From Nissolia schottii (lineage: Eukaryota > Streptophyta > Magnoliopsida > Fabales > Fabaceae): a DNA stretch of 64,000 nt. Made by a program: the position numbers and the translations under genes. Shown one piece after another: positions 49,601 through 62,604 of this stretch. A model generated the notes under the pieces. The model was not told where the DNA came from. It worked only from the letters and a program-made list of their open reading frames with translations, and did not search any database. Numbering within the stretch: the stretch's first letter is position 1; every line of letters begins with the position of its first letter. Location: the NCBI GenBank assembly GCA_003254905.1, contig QANU01067165.1, positions 191,706 to 255,705 on the forward strand. The letters run 5' to 3'.

Positions 49601-52016
49601 GCCAGAATTACCTGGCAAATGATGTAGCAAATTAATAATAAAGTGAACAAATACACGTCACTACATTAATATGTATTTATTTTTATTTTTTTAATTAGGC
49701 TTAATTAAAAACAAAATAATAGACTTCGTCTCTTTGAAGTCGGGACTCAGCGAATCTAAGATTTTTTGGCCGTCATCAAATGAGATCTCAGTCAAACAAA
49801 GAGGACGGCATCTCCATGATAGCTAACGAACACCCACAATACATTTGTTGAACCATAATGATCTGAGGAATTGCAGATCTAAGTTGATGTTATGCTACCT
49901 GGCTTTGCCTCCATGTATGTGCCATTTGTCATCACGGCGTGAAAGGTGATATGAACAGGAGGAGTGTCATGTCGTCGTTGCCATTGTCGTGAGAGAGGTG
50001 GAATCAAGAGGAATGGGGCCTCTATAGCGCCATCCACGACCAGATTTCTTGCGAAGCCACCATCAAAACCGCTACCAATGAGCAGCACTTACGGGTCACA
50101 AATTTGTAGTTGAGATTGATGGAACTCATCCCTCAACACGAGAAAGAGGATGTAAAAGTCACAAAAAAAAATAAAAACAAAAGTAAATAAATAAACGAAA
50201 GAAGAGGAACACTGTTAGGGGAAAACAACATAAAAGAAAAAGAAAGTGATTTGCTAGTCTTCAAGACTACAACTGTATATGCCACATGTGTTGGGTAGAA
50301 ATACGTTGGAATTTTTTTTTTCTTTATTTTATTTTAGGGTTGTCAATCGGCCAGTTTAGGCTTGTGGGTGAAAAACAAGTTGGACTAAACAAGTAGGTAA
50401 TAATGGAATGGAATCATTTTACTTTAGCATTGCGGTAAAAGACAAAGACATATAAATTTAAAATGAATTCTACTAATTTTAAAAAAAAAATTACTTATTT
50501 AAAATATTTGTATTTTTATTTCTCTTCACATAATGACAAATTTTAATATGAGAGAATCAACCACGGTCCATAAAACAGATTACCTATATGCTAACGTGGC
50601 TTGTTTAACGTTGGCATGAAACCTTAAGCAGGCGAACCTTATTATCCTGGGGCATAAGGGCATTTTATTTCTAACAAAAGAATGGAGGGGGCGGGATATG
50701 GGGGTTCATGATAGATAAGGGTCTTAAAAGAAAAAAAGGTTAACGGGTTCATCAGTTTAATCTGCTGGACTGATCCGTTTAGCTTTACTCTTTTTTTTGC
50801 CAAAATTGGTTTAATTTTTTTTTAAAAGGACTTTTTTCTTTATCAATTATAACACCACCCATTTAAGATGGCTACACGAGTTGATCCGACGAATTTGACT
50901 CATTGTAATAGTCCTAATGAAATTTTTATTATCTAAAGTAAATATGAGACTAACTTACACTTTTACTATATTCATTTAATGGTGAATAACCTCTGGTCAC
51001 TTTCTCACTTTACAACTATTATCATTTTAGAGTATCTAAATCTGTTAAACATTAGGTGGCAACAACCAATTGGCGATGATATGTTTCTTGCCAAACTTGC
51101 ATGTTTATTATGTAAATATTAGAGCATGTTTATTGTCAATTGGTTATTGCGTGCTCTAAAAGGATTGTTTATTGCCAAACTTGCATGTTTATCTAAATTC
51201 TTGGTTTGGCAATAAACAATTGGTGATGCACCCGTGCAAAAGGATTTTACGCAAACATTCAATAATATTTTGCTGTATAAATGTGAGTATTTCTTATCCT
51301 CACTAACTCAAAAGTTAATTACTTTTATTGATGTATAAGATTCTTTCACACTATCATGACATCACAATTAAACTCTTTTATTATGATATTACAAGATATT
51401 GATTTATGCTTAGATTGTAGATTCTACGAATTTGTGAGTTAAGCTTATCTATTTTCCAAGAATTTAGATAAACATACAAGTTTGGCAAGAAACTTACGGG
51501 TCTATGTATTTTCCCATCAAGCTAATTCCTTACCCGATTTTACGATGACATTTTTTCTGATTAAAACTCGGGATTCTCCAACTTAAATTGCGTAGAAGAC
51601 TTTAGTTGTTTTATAGTGTGTTTGGTTTAACATCCCTCAACGTGAAAAAAAAAAAAAGAAAAAGAATTAAGTAAATTTTTCGAAAGCTCCGTAACTCCAG
51701 TTAGCATCTCCAGAATATGAAACAAACATGTTCTAACTAATTTCCATTAACCCATAATTCTTCTTGTTTGGAGAGACATCTCTAACTTGGTAAGGATAAA
51801 GAGTTACTTTTCCCGGCTGTTTCAACTTTAGTGGATGAGTTTTATGGCCTTTTTCCTTTAAAGTAGGTATTTATAATCAAGAAGTGCTTCTAATAAAAAA
51901 AAAATAGTCAAGAAATGCTTTGAGTATTTATAGTAATGGCTATACGTCAAAGTAGTAGTAAAATTATCTTAAGTGACAAGTAATAACACTAATATTTACT
52001 AAGAACATAACCGTAA
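49600..52016. other. Intergenic, repeats only
   Basis: AT-rich. Small open frames such as 49879-50088 (-) have no recognisable similarity. A foldback structure lies at about 51080-51497. No gene seen. Confidence 0.4.
51082..51497. repeat. Foldback repeat
   Basis: TTGCCAAACTTGCATGTTTA occurs at about 51092 and again near 51176 followed by TCTAAATTCTTGG. The inverse, CCAAGAATTTAGATAAACAT then ACAAGTTTGGCAA, lies at about 51457-51489. ATTGTCAATTGG and CAATAAACAATTGG add a smaller inverted pair. The pattern suggests a nested or rearranged MITE. Confidence 0.55.
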
Positions 52017-52025
52017 TTACTAAAA

Positions 52026-53241
52026 GGCTTAATTATGTTTTTAGTCCTTGTAAAATTTGAAAGTTTGGTTTTAATCCCTGTATAAAAGTTTTAGTCCCAG
52101 CGAAAATTGAAAGTTTGTTTTTAGTCCCTGGAGCTGGATGGGAGTTGACTGCGCTAACGTGGCCGCTAATGGTACTGACGCGACGCCAACCTGGCGTGCC
52201 ACGTGGGATTCCACGTGACATAACCCCAAAATTTTGAAATTTTACCCATGACTTGACCTAGTTTGATTTAAATTTAAAAAAAAAAAAAAACAATTTCCCT
52301 TAACCCCAGCTTCTCTCTTCTCTCATCTCTCTCTCTCCAACCCCACCCACCCCACCATCTGTCTCCTCTCATCTCTCTCCCTAACCCCACCCACCCCCAC
52401 CTCTCTCCCCGCTGCCGCCTGAACCCAACCCACCCTCCTCGCCGCCGTCACCCCACCCCACCAATGAGAAACCCAGCAAAGCAAACAACAACAACAATGC
52501 AAATTGTTGGGCGAACGGCGGTGGTGCTGGCGGCTAGCGGCAGGCGGATGCGCGAAGAAGAAACGCCAGGCACAGGGAACACAGGGCGGAGCTGGTGGTA
52601 GGCCGTGAGACGCAAACGAGCAGATTTGGGCGGTCTCACGAGAGGAAAAGAGAGGCGGATCTGGGCCGAGGCGAGGCAATGAGCACACGAGCAGAGGTCG
52701 CGAGGTTGCCGGCTGGAGCTTGGATCTGAGCCGAGGCGAGGAGGAAGCGGCGACGTGAGGAGCATGAGAGCAGAAGTCGCGAGGTTGCTGGCCAGAGCTT
52801 GGATCTGGGCTGAGGCGAAGAGGAAGCGGCGAGGCGAGGAGCATGCGAGCAGAGGTTGCGAGGCGGCGAGGTAAGGAGGACGACGGTGGCGGAGAGGAGC
52901 GGCAGAGAGAGACAACGGTGGGGTGGGGTGTGTGGGGCTCGAGAGAGAGAGAGGTGAGAGGATGGGGTGTGGGTACGGGTAAGGGGGCTGTTTGTATTTT
53001 TATTTTTATTTTTAAATTAAATCTGGGTCGGTTGGGTGGGCAATCTGGGTATGGTTCAGTTTTATTATTTTGGGTTATGCCATGTGACATCCCATATGGC
53101 ATGCCGCGTCAGCGCCATTAGCAGCTACGTCAGCGCAGTCAACTCTCATCCAATTCCATGGACTAAAAACAAACTTTCAATTTTCGCAGGGACTAAAACC
53201 AAACTTTCAAATTTTACAGGGACTAAAAACATAATTAACCC
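52026..53241. mobile_element. Non-autonomous Mutator-like element (MULE)
   Basis: The element begins GGCTTAATTATGTTTTTAGT and ends with the inverse, ACTAAAAACATAATTAACC. Flanks TTACTAAAA (52017-52025) and TTACTGAAA (53242-53250) form a 9-bp target duplication with one mismatch, the Mutator signature. Terminal inverted repeats extend about 190 bp, with repeated blocks of the type GGGACTAAAACCAAACTTTC and a GTTGACTGCGCTAACGT to ACGTCAGCGCAGTCAAC pair. The interior is markedly GC-rich compared with its surroundings and holds a 79-bp tandem repeat. No transposase is seen. Confidence 0.85.
52660..52866. repeat. 79-bp GC-rich tandem repeat inside the MULE
   Basis: The word GCAGAGGTCGCGAGG, with small changes, starts at 52691, 52770 and 52849, so the step is 79 bases. 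The unit includes GCTTGGATCTGGGCTGAGGC and GAGGAAGCGGCGA. As 79 is not a multiple of three, the repeat shifts frame each time, which argues against protein coding. Confidence 0.8.
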
Positions 53242-53604
53242 TTACTGAAAACATACACAGACCAAACAGCTAGTAAATCTGCCTAAACTGTAGTCGATCA
53301 TTTGCCATACATACTGTTGAGTCATTGAGGGGCACAATTCAGCAATGAACGTAGGATCTCTCATCTCAACTACGTTCCCATTTATTTCATAATCATATTC
53401 AGAAGCAACAGAGTTCAGATTATGCCATGTAAACTAAAAAAAAAAAAAAAAACCAAAAAAAGGATGAGATGAGATGCCATAGCAGCACTATGTCAATTGG
53501 TGCATCTTTGAAAGATAGAAATTGACCCGAAGCCGGAAATTTTCAGCATCCGCTAACTAAACCATCCAAACCATACAGAGTATGATCATTAACCTGAGCA
53601 ATAT

Positions 53605-56038
53605 TCACGAACGGCAAGCATTGAATATTTGTCCCCTCATTACATCAATTGGCATGTGCTCGTGTGTGTAGCGCTCAGGACCATAGTACACTCCTGTCCT
53701 CTCCAAAAGCACAATACCTTCTTCCTTACCATATCTTGAAGCGTATAGTCTCAGGTATTCAATGTCCTACACAAAGGCACAAAGGAAACTTAAGATCAGA
53801 ACGCAAAAGAGAATCTGCGTACATCTTAGGCCAGGACCTGGCATGAAAATAAACCATCACATGCAAGTGGATTTAGAAACAGAGACGGCAAACCATGTAC
53901 ATATGAAAATTAGGCTAAGGCAGTTATTTGACTTATTTCAGCAAAATACACATAGTTTGATAATAATTTGCGAGATGATAAAACAATAAATGATTTACCT
54001 GCAAGCCACTAAGTATGCGCTCTAGTCTAAGAGAAGCCACAGGTTGATGAGAATTTGAAAACACCTCACCAGGGTAGTATAGAACTCCGTCCCCCGGAGG
54101 GAGCCCGTGCCTGAATCTTATCTGTATCCACAAGAATATATTGGTTGTCAGGAAAATAACAATACAGTATTATAACAAGTACTAGCAGCACCATTCATTT
54201 CCAAAGTGAGCGAGCACAAACAGACTATGAAAATACCTCTGCACTGGCCGTAGTTGCCTTCTCATAGCAGTTAGCACCCCAGTACAAAAATCCTGTGCCA
54301 CCCTCCTTCCACACTCGCCACATGACAGCACGGTGTTGAGTGCCTCGCATCCCAAGGTGCCAATTTGGATGAGGATCTGATGGTCCCATGCAGACATATG
54401 TCCACCATTCCTGTAACAAAACCAATTTCCTCTAATGAGCAGCAAATAAGAGTATATACAAATGTATATACCAGAACAAGCACAACAGTAATATGCATTC
54501 TACTATGCACCACTCATTGTTATTGCTCTGGTCTACAACTCTGTATTATGCATTGATCAAACATGGAATTATTGCATACAGCAGGCCATAGCAAACAAAG
54601 TTAAGATAAGCCTTTTTTAATGACTTACGAGAATACAAGTAGATGCTTAGTTCAAGAAATGGACAAATCAAACCCTATATGAGCGCTTGCAATATATTAA
54701 GATATTTTGTTTAACCAGCACAGAAAATAAATTACGAAACTAAGGAAAAAAACAACAAACTCATATTACCTCACCATTCTCTGGTTGTAATTCAGCAAGA
54801 ATATCCTTGACTAGGTCCTCACGATTGCCCAGAACCCATTCACTGCAAAGAAACATTCAATTTTTTAGCTTGCTTCGTGGTAAGAGATTTCTGTAAAATT
54901 AGTTTAACCATTGTAAAATTAGTTTCTTTAACATGCATCAAAATGAGGAATAAGAAATAAGCCAATCAAGATATCCAAAATAACACTACTGGTCAGTAAC
55001 AAATAAAGTTCAGGTTACACTTGGGTACGAAAATGAACTGCATAAAAGCATTAAAAATATGTATCTGATCAAGGAGGATGGATAAGGGTCACCTTGTACA
55101 AACTGTATAAAAGCATTAAAAATATGTATCTGATCAAGGAGGTTGGATAAGAGTCACCTAGTACAATAAATTTGAGTATGAGGACGCAGGAAACTTGGAA
55201 CTTTGACAAAAGCCTCAAATGGAGTAGGTGCAAGAGGTGCATCATTTGGCCCTACATAGAACAAGAATCTTAATATCAGAAATTTACATTCAGAAAGAAG
55301 AAGAATGTACTACAGAAGTTAAAATAAAAGGACTAGGTGGAGAAGACCAAGATAACTTTGAATTATTGGATCCATCAAAGAATATATGAGTTAACTGTAG
55401 GAGCACTTCCCAGTTCCCATGGTTATCAGAAACATACAGCAAAATCAATCATCAACAGAGCGAAGCTGTAACTTAGCATCATATGAAAATAGATAAAGAT
55501 TGTGTTGTGATACTTTAGAGGTAAAAATACTACATGCCAAGGATGTGCCAGTAAACAATGTATACCGTTCCGCACAAAATGTATACATGAGAAAATATGG
55601 TTTTTAATATAGTAATACATAAAATAAAAGATGGACACATTCAGCAGAAAGAAACTGCGAACACCAGGATGATACTGGTTTCAGCTATAATTTATGCTTG
55701 TTACAGGCACAAATATTTGCAGCTCCTCCAAAAAGTCTATATATTACATAAACCAAAGCCATTGCCAAGATGAAAAGCAACTTGAAGGACAACGGAGAGG
55801 AGAAACTTTAATGTAGTCTGTGAATAAGATTGCAAGGTAGACAACACATACCAGTATAATAAGTAGTTAAAATACGAGCATCTGGAGCATAAGCATGAAT
55901 CTCACTGGCCATGTTACGAAGAGAATCATATTGTTCAAAATTCAGTGGCTGGAAAAAATATGGAAGCAAATCAGCTTACCAAGATCATATTAAACTGCAT
56001 CAGGTTTATAGTTACACTTACACCCCCAAGGACAAATA

Positions 56039-56077
<39 letters not shown>

Positions 56078-59000
56078 NNNNNNNNNNNNNNNNNNNNNNN
56101 NNNNNNNNNNNNNNNNNNNNNNNNNNNNNNNNNNNNNNNNNNNNNNNNNNNNNNNNNNNNNNNNNNNNNNNNNNNNNNNNNNNNNNNNNNNNNNNNNNNN
56201 NNNNNNNNNNNNNNNNNNNNNNNNNNNNNNNNNNNNNNNNNNNNNNNNNNNNNTTTTTTTTTTTTTGCAAATATATCAGACAGAGGTGAAGGGGAACACT
56301 GAGTACATACCTGGAGACTACTTGACTATTAGGCACAGCATATGCTGCCAACCGAGGGTCTGAAAAATATTCATCTGATTTTGGATGATCCGCTACAATG
56401 GCAAGAATAGGGAAAGATTCAACAATGCTATTATCTCTATTATCTCTTCTATTGGGAATGGTTCTGTAGAGCTTATTGCCTTATAATATACCTGGCCATG
56501 GACTCGTGTACGTCAAAACACGCATACCATCAGCCCATCTGCAAAAGTAGGGGCTGATTCTATATTGAAGAAGCCATTTAAAATGCTGATCCAATTCCTC
56601 ATACCACTCAGCTGTCCCATGTTGAATGCCAAAGCGATCCTCAATTACAGTATCAGATACCTAGTAAAGAATAAAGGAAACAACAAAGCGTGCAGCAACT
56701 AAAATATCCTAATTTCACAAAGATGTAAACCTGAATTGCATCAGTGAACGGAAGATGCTAATAAGCACTACTAAGTAAACAACATAAATGACGGTTACAT
56801 CTTCTATAAGTGTTAAAGAAAATGGGTTTGCACATCTGATGTTTAACATGGGTAAAGGATACACCAAATACAGCAGGGAGTGAAGGAGTTTCCGGAAGTA
56901 CAAATTCCCAAATAGTCAGATTCAACTTCACCCGTAGAGAAAGGCTTGAACTGGCATCCTCCTCCATTATATCTGCTGGCCCATTATCTGACAAGAATTC
57001 AGAAAATGATGGAGACAGAAGAACTCTTCTTAGAGATGTAGTTGCAGATTTCACCCTTTCAACCTAAAAAACAGATGCTCGCATGAAAAGCCCATAATAT
57101 CACCAAGGTTAAAAACAAGTATCAGAAAGAAAAACAGTGAGAGAGAAAAATGGGAAAAAAAAAAACGAACCACTTCATCTAATGGTTTTCCACCGATGGG
57201 ATCAACTGTTTCAAGGCAGTCCTTAAGCTCCCTATACAATTCATGTTTCTCAACCTTGCTTAAACTTTGACCAGGAGATCTGTGCAACGGATAAAGTTGA
57301 CAAAGTCGACCACAAACATTATACTTTAAAATGTGTAACGTGTTAGCAAAAAAAATGTATTACATGTGACACAAAATCAGAAGTAACTAAATTATTAAAA
57401 GAAAAAAGCTCACTCTGAATCTGCCTTAATAGCGGTAATGACAATCTCTCCTTCATATTGCCCTGGGGGTTGAGCACTAGGAACGTCAATGGATATCCAA
57501 AGAGCAGTAGTCTCTCTGGAGAAGCAACACAATGAGAAAAAACCATGAAAAAGTAACTAATCATCCATCATCTAGTGTATAAGAAAACCTCAACAAAATA
57601 TTAATCAGACAATTACCCTGGAAATAGGTTTATTTGACTAACTGGATGATCAAGGGGTACAAGCGCATCAGGTACGCCTAATATGGGCACCACCCGCCGC
57701 AACCGTATCGACTGCCCAGCAACCAAGCTGCCAACACCAATGTCAGAATAACATCAGGGGATATCATATATTTACTCCAAGAACTATGTAACAGAAAATG
57801 CCCAACCTGTCTCCAGAATTTGTGCATAGGTCACTACACTGAACCTGCACAGTCCCTGCAACACCAGAACTACCCCACGAAACCTTTGGTCGGATAGCTA
57901 TTTGGACACTTTCCCTCTCATTTCTAGCTGCCAGTAGGTTTGTCTTCAAGATTAGAAAGAAAAAAAACAAAAAATCTAGTGTCAGAAGCACAATAGCAAA
58001 ACATTAAGGGTTTTAAAATTTCTTCAGTCCAATATGTTTCCCTCAACTTCCATATGCATACACTCCAACCTCAAATCCAAGATATTGAACTATAAGGTTC
58101 CAAAAGTGAAAGCCATAAGTGCATCTACTTAGATATTCCACCCATGTCCATAACTTCTTTGAACTAAGAATTGGAGTAACGACTTACATTAATTAATCAT
58201 AAAATACAAAATAACTGTGACTTTAGTAAGTAACGCATAGCTGCTGAAGCAAGCATCAAGTGTACAATGAAGACAAAAATCAATTTATAAGTAACTATGC
58301 ATGTGATAAATAATGAAAGAAACCACATTTCATTGATTGCTTATGCAGTTCCTATGCATAAACGACAAGCACGGGTAGGGCCATGCTTACAGAAGATAAT
58401 GAATTGTGTATAATTACATGGAATAAATAACAAAATGTAAAATAAAACGCCATAAGTTACCAAAGGATGATTATGAAAATAAGTCACCGCTATAAAGTGA
58501 GATAAAAATACTAACCGGCTCCAAATGTCTAGGCATATCTTGAGGCCCAACATTTGCTGTGCTTGGCATGCACCATACATGAACTAAATCCTTAGTTGGA
58601 ATTTCTGTAGGGTCAATTGATCCCTTCAGATTAGTCAAACCAGTTGTGCCACCATCATTCCACCCATAAGCCGTACCGCCTCCAGCAACACCTTCAACCG
58701 GTGGCACATCTTGAGGATTTCCTGCCAAATGCATCAAGATCAATGGCCTATTCGCATTTTTTAAGTAAAAATCGAAAGGAACAATCTCCTATAATCCAAT
58801 GGATCTATTGCTCAAAAGGAAAGTCAAAACGAGACAATTTTAAAAATATGTTACTTTAGACATAAAAAAAAAGAAGTAGAACTCATTAATATTCTAGATG
58901 GAGCATAGCAACTAGCCAATTCTCATAAATAAAAACCATGTACAACTCATTAAGATTCAGCACACGTGCTGATGCCCGATCCGGATCAAAACAAAACGAG

Positions 59001-59480
59001 AAGTAAGCTCATAGATGGACAAAACTTTCAAGGATATATCAAAGCCAATAAAACCTCACAGCATTCACATACACAGCTCCCTCTCGCAAATTAAGCTCAA
59101 GTTATCATGAAAACAACATAATTTCAAATATAATTGTTACTGCTACTTCACAAATTAAATTTCATGTAAGCTCGAGGATCATCATGTATATTCTCCACAC
59201 ATAAAGCCCTTTCAACCTCATTGCATACAGACAGATGCCACACTCAATAACCGCCATAGATCGGTTCGGCCTCTAAGGCCATAACACAATTAGAAACCTA
59301 ACTGAAGACTAAACAAAAACGAAAAAGGCAAGTGCGAAATTGAAACGAGAATCATCGAGAACTCAGAATTAAGTTTGTTTTTAAATTACAATAATGAAAA
59401 TAGGAATATTCTAGAAAAGAAGAAAACAGACTAAGCGTTTGAGAAATTGAAAGATAAGAGTACAAACCGGAGTTGGCCAT
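53605..59480 (-). CDS. DUF4091 / GH123-like glycoside hydrolase-family protein
   Basis: Fifteen exons are visible: 59480-59468, 58721-58516, 57943-57807, 57727-57617, 57515-57414, 57279-57171, 57063-56863, 56660-56492, 56392-56311, then 55948-55852, 55251-55158, 54842-54770, 54410-54237, 54121-53999, 53766-53605. They encode about 618 residues plus one exon hidden in the N gap. The N-terminal third is a beta-sandwich-like region (NERESVQIAI, QPPGQYEGEI). The C-terminal part matches DUF4091, with EIHAYAPDARILTTYY, EWWTYVCMGPSDPHPNWHLG, MWRVWKEGGTGFLYWGANCY and ERILSGLQDIEYLRL. This family resembles GH123 beta-N-acetylgalactosaminidases; plant function is unknown. The first coding exon is only 13 bases. 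The start was chosen because it is the only ATG that joins in phase to exon 2. Confidence 0.88.
55037..55166. repeat. 65-bp tandem duplication across a splice donor
   Basis: Units 55037-55101 and 55102-55166 are nearly identical (shared core AAGCATTAAAAATATGTATC). The right unit contains the real minus-strand donor of the DUF4091 gene (TACTAG/GTGACT). The left unit repeats it as TACAAG/GTGACC 65 bases downstream. Confidence 0.88.
56041..56074. repeat. AT microsatellite beside the assembly gap
   Basis: About 17 AT units in an intron of the DUF4091 gene. It is the likely cause of the adjacent gap. Confidence 0.95.
56078..56253. other. Assembly gap (176 N)
   Basis: All bases are N. It lies in the DUF4091 gene between exons ending at 56311 and starting at 55948. 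Phases on the two sides (two bases left over, then a codon start) need an exon of 3n+1 bases, and none is visible in the known flanking bases. Confidence 0.97.
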
Positions 59481-61206
59481 GTCGGAGAAGAGAGAAATGG
59501 TCTCGCGCTTTTGTTTTGGGAATTGAGAGTGGAGAAAACAAATCCAATTCGAAGGGAAGAAGAAATGCAAATAGTTAAGTAGTGAGTAGTTCTGCAACTT
59601 CGCTTTACGCTCTTTTCCTCTAAAAAAAAACGTTTGTGATGCTCTCCTCCAGAAACTGTCCACCTATTTATATTTTTCACGAGCAGGTGAGGAACACCAT
59701 TACAAACAAAGGAAATAAAAGAAGATGCAAAGAAACCTGAAAAGCTAAGCTCTGGTTGAGATTTTAGAAAATTTAGGCCTCTTTGGGCAAAATATGTCCT
59801 GGTTTAATTCATTTCGGTTCTTAGTTTTAAGTGATGAATAAGGTAAATTTATTACATACGATTTCGACAATGTTAATCCTATCCTACTGTGTCAATATTA
59901 TTTAATAGTATTTATTTATGACTTATTATCATTTAAATTATGAATTACATAAGAAAAAAGTTTTACTTATATAGGTCATTTAATTTGTTTCTTAAATTTT
60001 GTTGTTGATTCTAAAACAAAATCTTGTCTAAAATTAATTTTCATTTAATTAGATTAAGAAAATATTAAATGTATTTTTTATCTTTATATTTTTGTTATGT
60101 CTCATACTTTTCTCAACACTTAATAATTATAACACTTATTACTCAAGGTTAATTTTGTCAATGCACTCTATATTTTTTCTATCTTAATGTCAATTAAATA
60201 ATTTTTTAAACTGTATTTTTGTCAAAAATGGCAACAAAAAGTGAACAAAAGTAGAACTTTGACATATAATTTATTTATCAATTGATAAATACATTTTTTT
60301 ATTAATTGTATAATGTAACATAATACCCAAAAAAAAAAGTGTGTAATGTATGTTTTAATTATCACTTATCAATATATTTGTATGTAATTTTTATATTTAA
60401 TATTTATTACATACTTTATAATCTTGATTTCTAAATCAATAAGTTAAAATTATTAATACTTAGAGTTAAATTTTATTTGAAAATTAGTAATCACTCACTT
60501 GTTTAACTTTATATAGAGACTTTTTGAGTTTTATTTATTTACTTATTACTTATTATATATTATTTATTTAAGTTTTGTTTGTTCATGTTAAATTATCAGC
60601 ATCTGAACCGTATTACCAATAACTTGATTAACCCGACTCAATCAGATTATAGGCCTTTCATAAAAGATAAGATCCTCCCAACAAAGATTTTTTCTTTTTT
60701 AGTTTTAAAAGTCAAACTCGAGATCAACCTAGTCATGAACTAAGGTTCACATTACTTTGACCAACCTCAAGTTCGTATTTTTTTAATTTATTATTATTTG
60801 ATAACATTTATAAATGCTTTATACGTATAAAATTAACATTAAAATATTCATTATTATTTGACAATCATCATTATTTACTAAACATTAATTTCATTTTCTT
60901 TAGCATAATCACGTATTTTTTGGTAATGAGTATAATCATGTATTAATTGTTGATTTTAAAATATTCAAAATAAACAATTGTTTCGTAACTGTATTTATCA
61001 AGTAGTAAATACACTGGATCTTATTTTTTATTGGTAGATAGTAGATACTGAATCTTAAATATAATATTAGCATAAGACATTTTTTTTTTACAAATATATA
61101 TATACAAGATAACATGATAAATTGAGATCCTACTTGGTACTTGATGTTTTTAAGAAATAAGTTATGCAAATATAAATAAGACTTGAGTTAAACACAATTT
61201 TATATA

Positions 61207-61241
<35 letters not shown>

Positions 61242-62604
61242 GAGTGCTACTTATAGATTTTTCATATCGTTAAAATTAGAAACTGAAAATATTAGAATTC
61301 TCATTTAATATTGTGTGTGTATGTATGTATGTATATATAGATTTCAACAACAAATCAGTAAAAAAGGAAATATACTTTCATTTGAATATTTTAATCATAA
61401 TTCTTTTTATATAAAAGAAACAAACTTTGTTCGAAATATTTAATATTTAATTTATCTAATCCGTGTATCACAGGGATAAATAATTAGTTATAATTAATTT
61501 TACTTAATTTTATCATCTAGGTAAGAGATGGTGATTAAACTATTAAATGAGCTAATTTGACAGTGCTTCTCTGATACGTACCCAAATTGAAAAGGTTTGA
61601 AGCCCTTTTAAGTGGCCCAATTAGAGTTGGTCATGTGTTTATTATTTTGTCCAACTCATTGCCCATATGACAAGTACCATTTTATTTTTCTTTTGGGGGT
61701 TGTAAACTATTTAATTGTCAAAGTAACCCAGTGAATCAGCACCCAAAAAAATGCAACCCAGTGAACTTATTTGTAAAAAGTTTTTATTCACTTGGGTCTG
61801 TATGTGTCTGTCACTGTTTGGTGAATAAGGGCGGGGAAATGGATAATACTTTCTGCCTCGAGTTTCTGTTTTTTGACCGCTTTTGCTGTAATAAAAGGAT
61901 GTGAACTGTGAAGTGTGCACTATATGATGCATATCTTCAGAAAATGGATTCTCTCGTGTAAGTGTAAATTGCACATGAGTGCATTCTCACCATTGATTTT
62001 TTTTATCTTTTTAACATTTTATCATTTTAAAACTTAATTAATAATAAAAATGTGCACATAACCTTATATGCAACTTTCACATGAAAAAATTCATTCACCT
62101 ATGTCCTGTATCCTTGGCCAATGTGAACATATATGGAAGAATGGTGGTCGGCGTTTGAAAAGGTTTCTATGCTTTCTACTGCAATTTTATCAACAGATTT
62201 GTTTAGATCAATAATAATTTCTACTAAAATTTTTCCTATTCTTTAGGAAAATATTGTTGAGGGACCACACGAAAGGAAAAAGAGCAGCATTGAGACATTT
62301 GTTGATTAATTTCTTCCCTTTCTCCGCAATGTTATTTTCATTGAAGTGTTTTTTGTTGGTGCAATAGAAAGCAAAAGAAAGTGGAGGAGGCATAAAATGC
62401 AGGGTTCGAATATCATCCACAAGCATCAAATGATACTACTTTCCCTCCCAGGAAATGTAAACGGGTAAAAAAAATAAAACTGGGGGAAAGACTAGCAATT
62501 GCCAATCTCTTTCAAATAATTTAGGCAAACTAACCAAATCACATGATAAGCAATAAAGCTATAACCATAAGAATATGGTTGAAAAAATACCATAATACAT
62601 TACA
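59481..62604. other. Intergenic, upstream of DUF4091
   Basis: 59481-59760 should carry the DUF4091 leader and promoter. The rest is very AT-rich with an AAT run at about 61210-61232 and a TATG/GTAT tract near 61316-61340. No gene is supported. Confidence 0.4.

Noticed and set aside
52323-53102. Minus-strand open frame of 259 codons, Pro/Ser/Arg-rich
   Set aside because: It lies inside the MULE and runs through a 79-bp repeat that shifts frame at each unit. It is open because the DNA is GC-rich, and other frames are open too. No similarity to a known protein.
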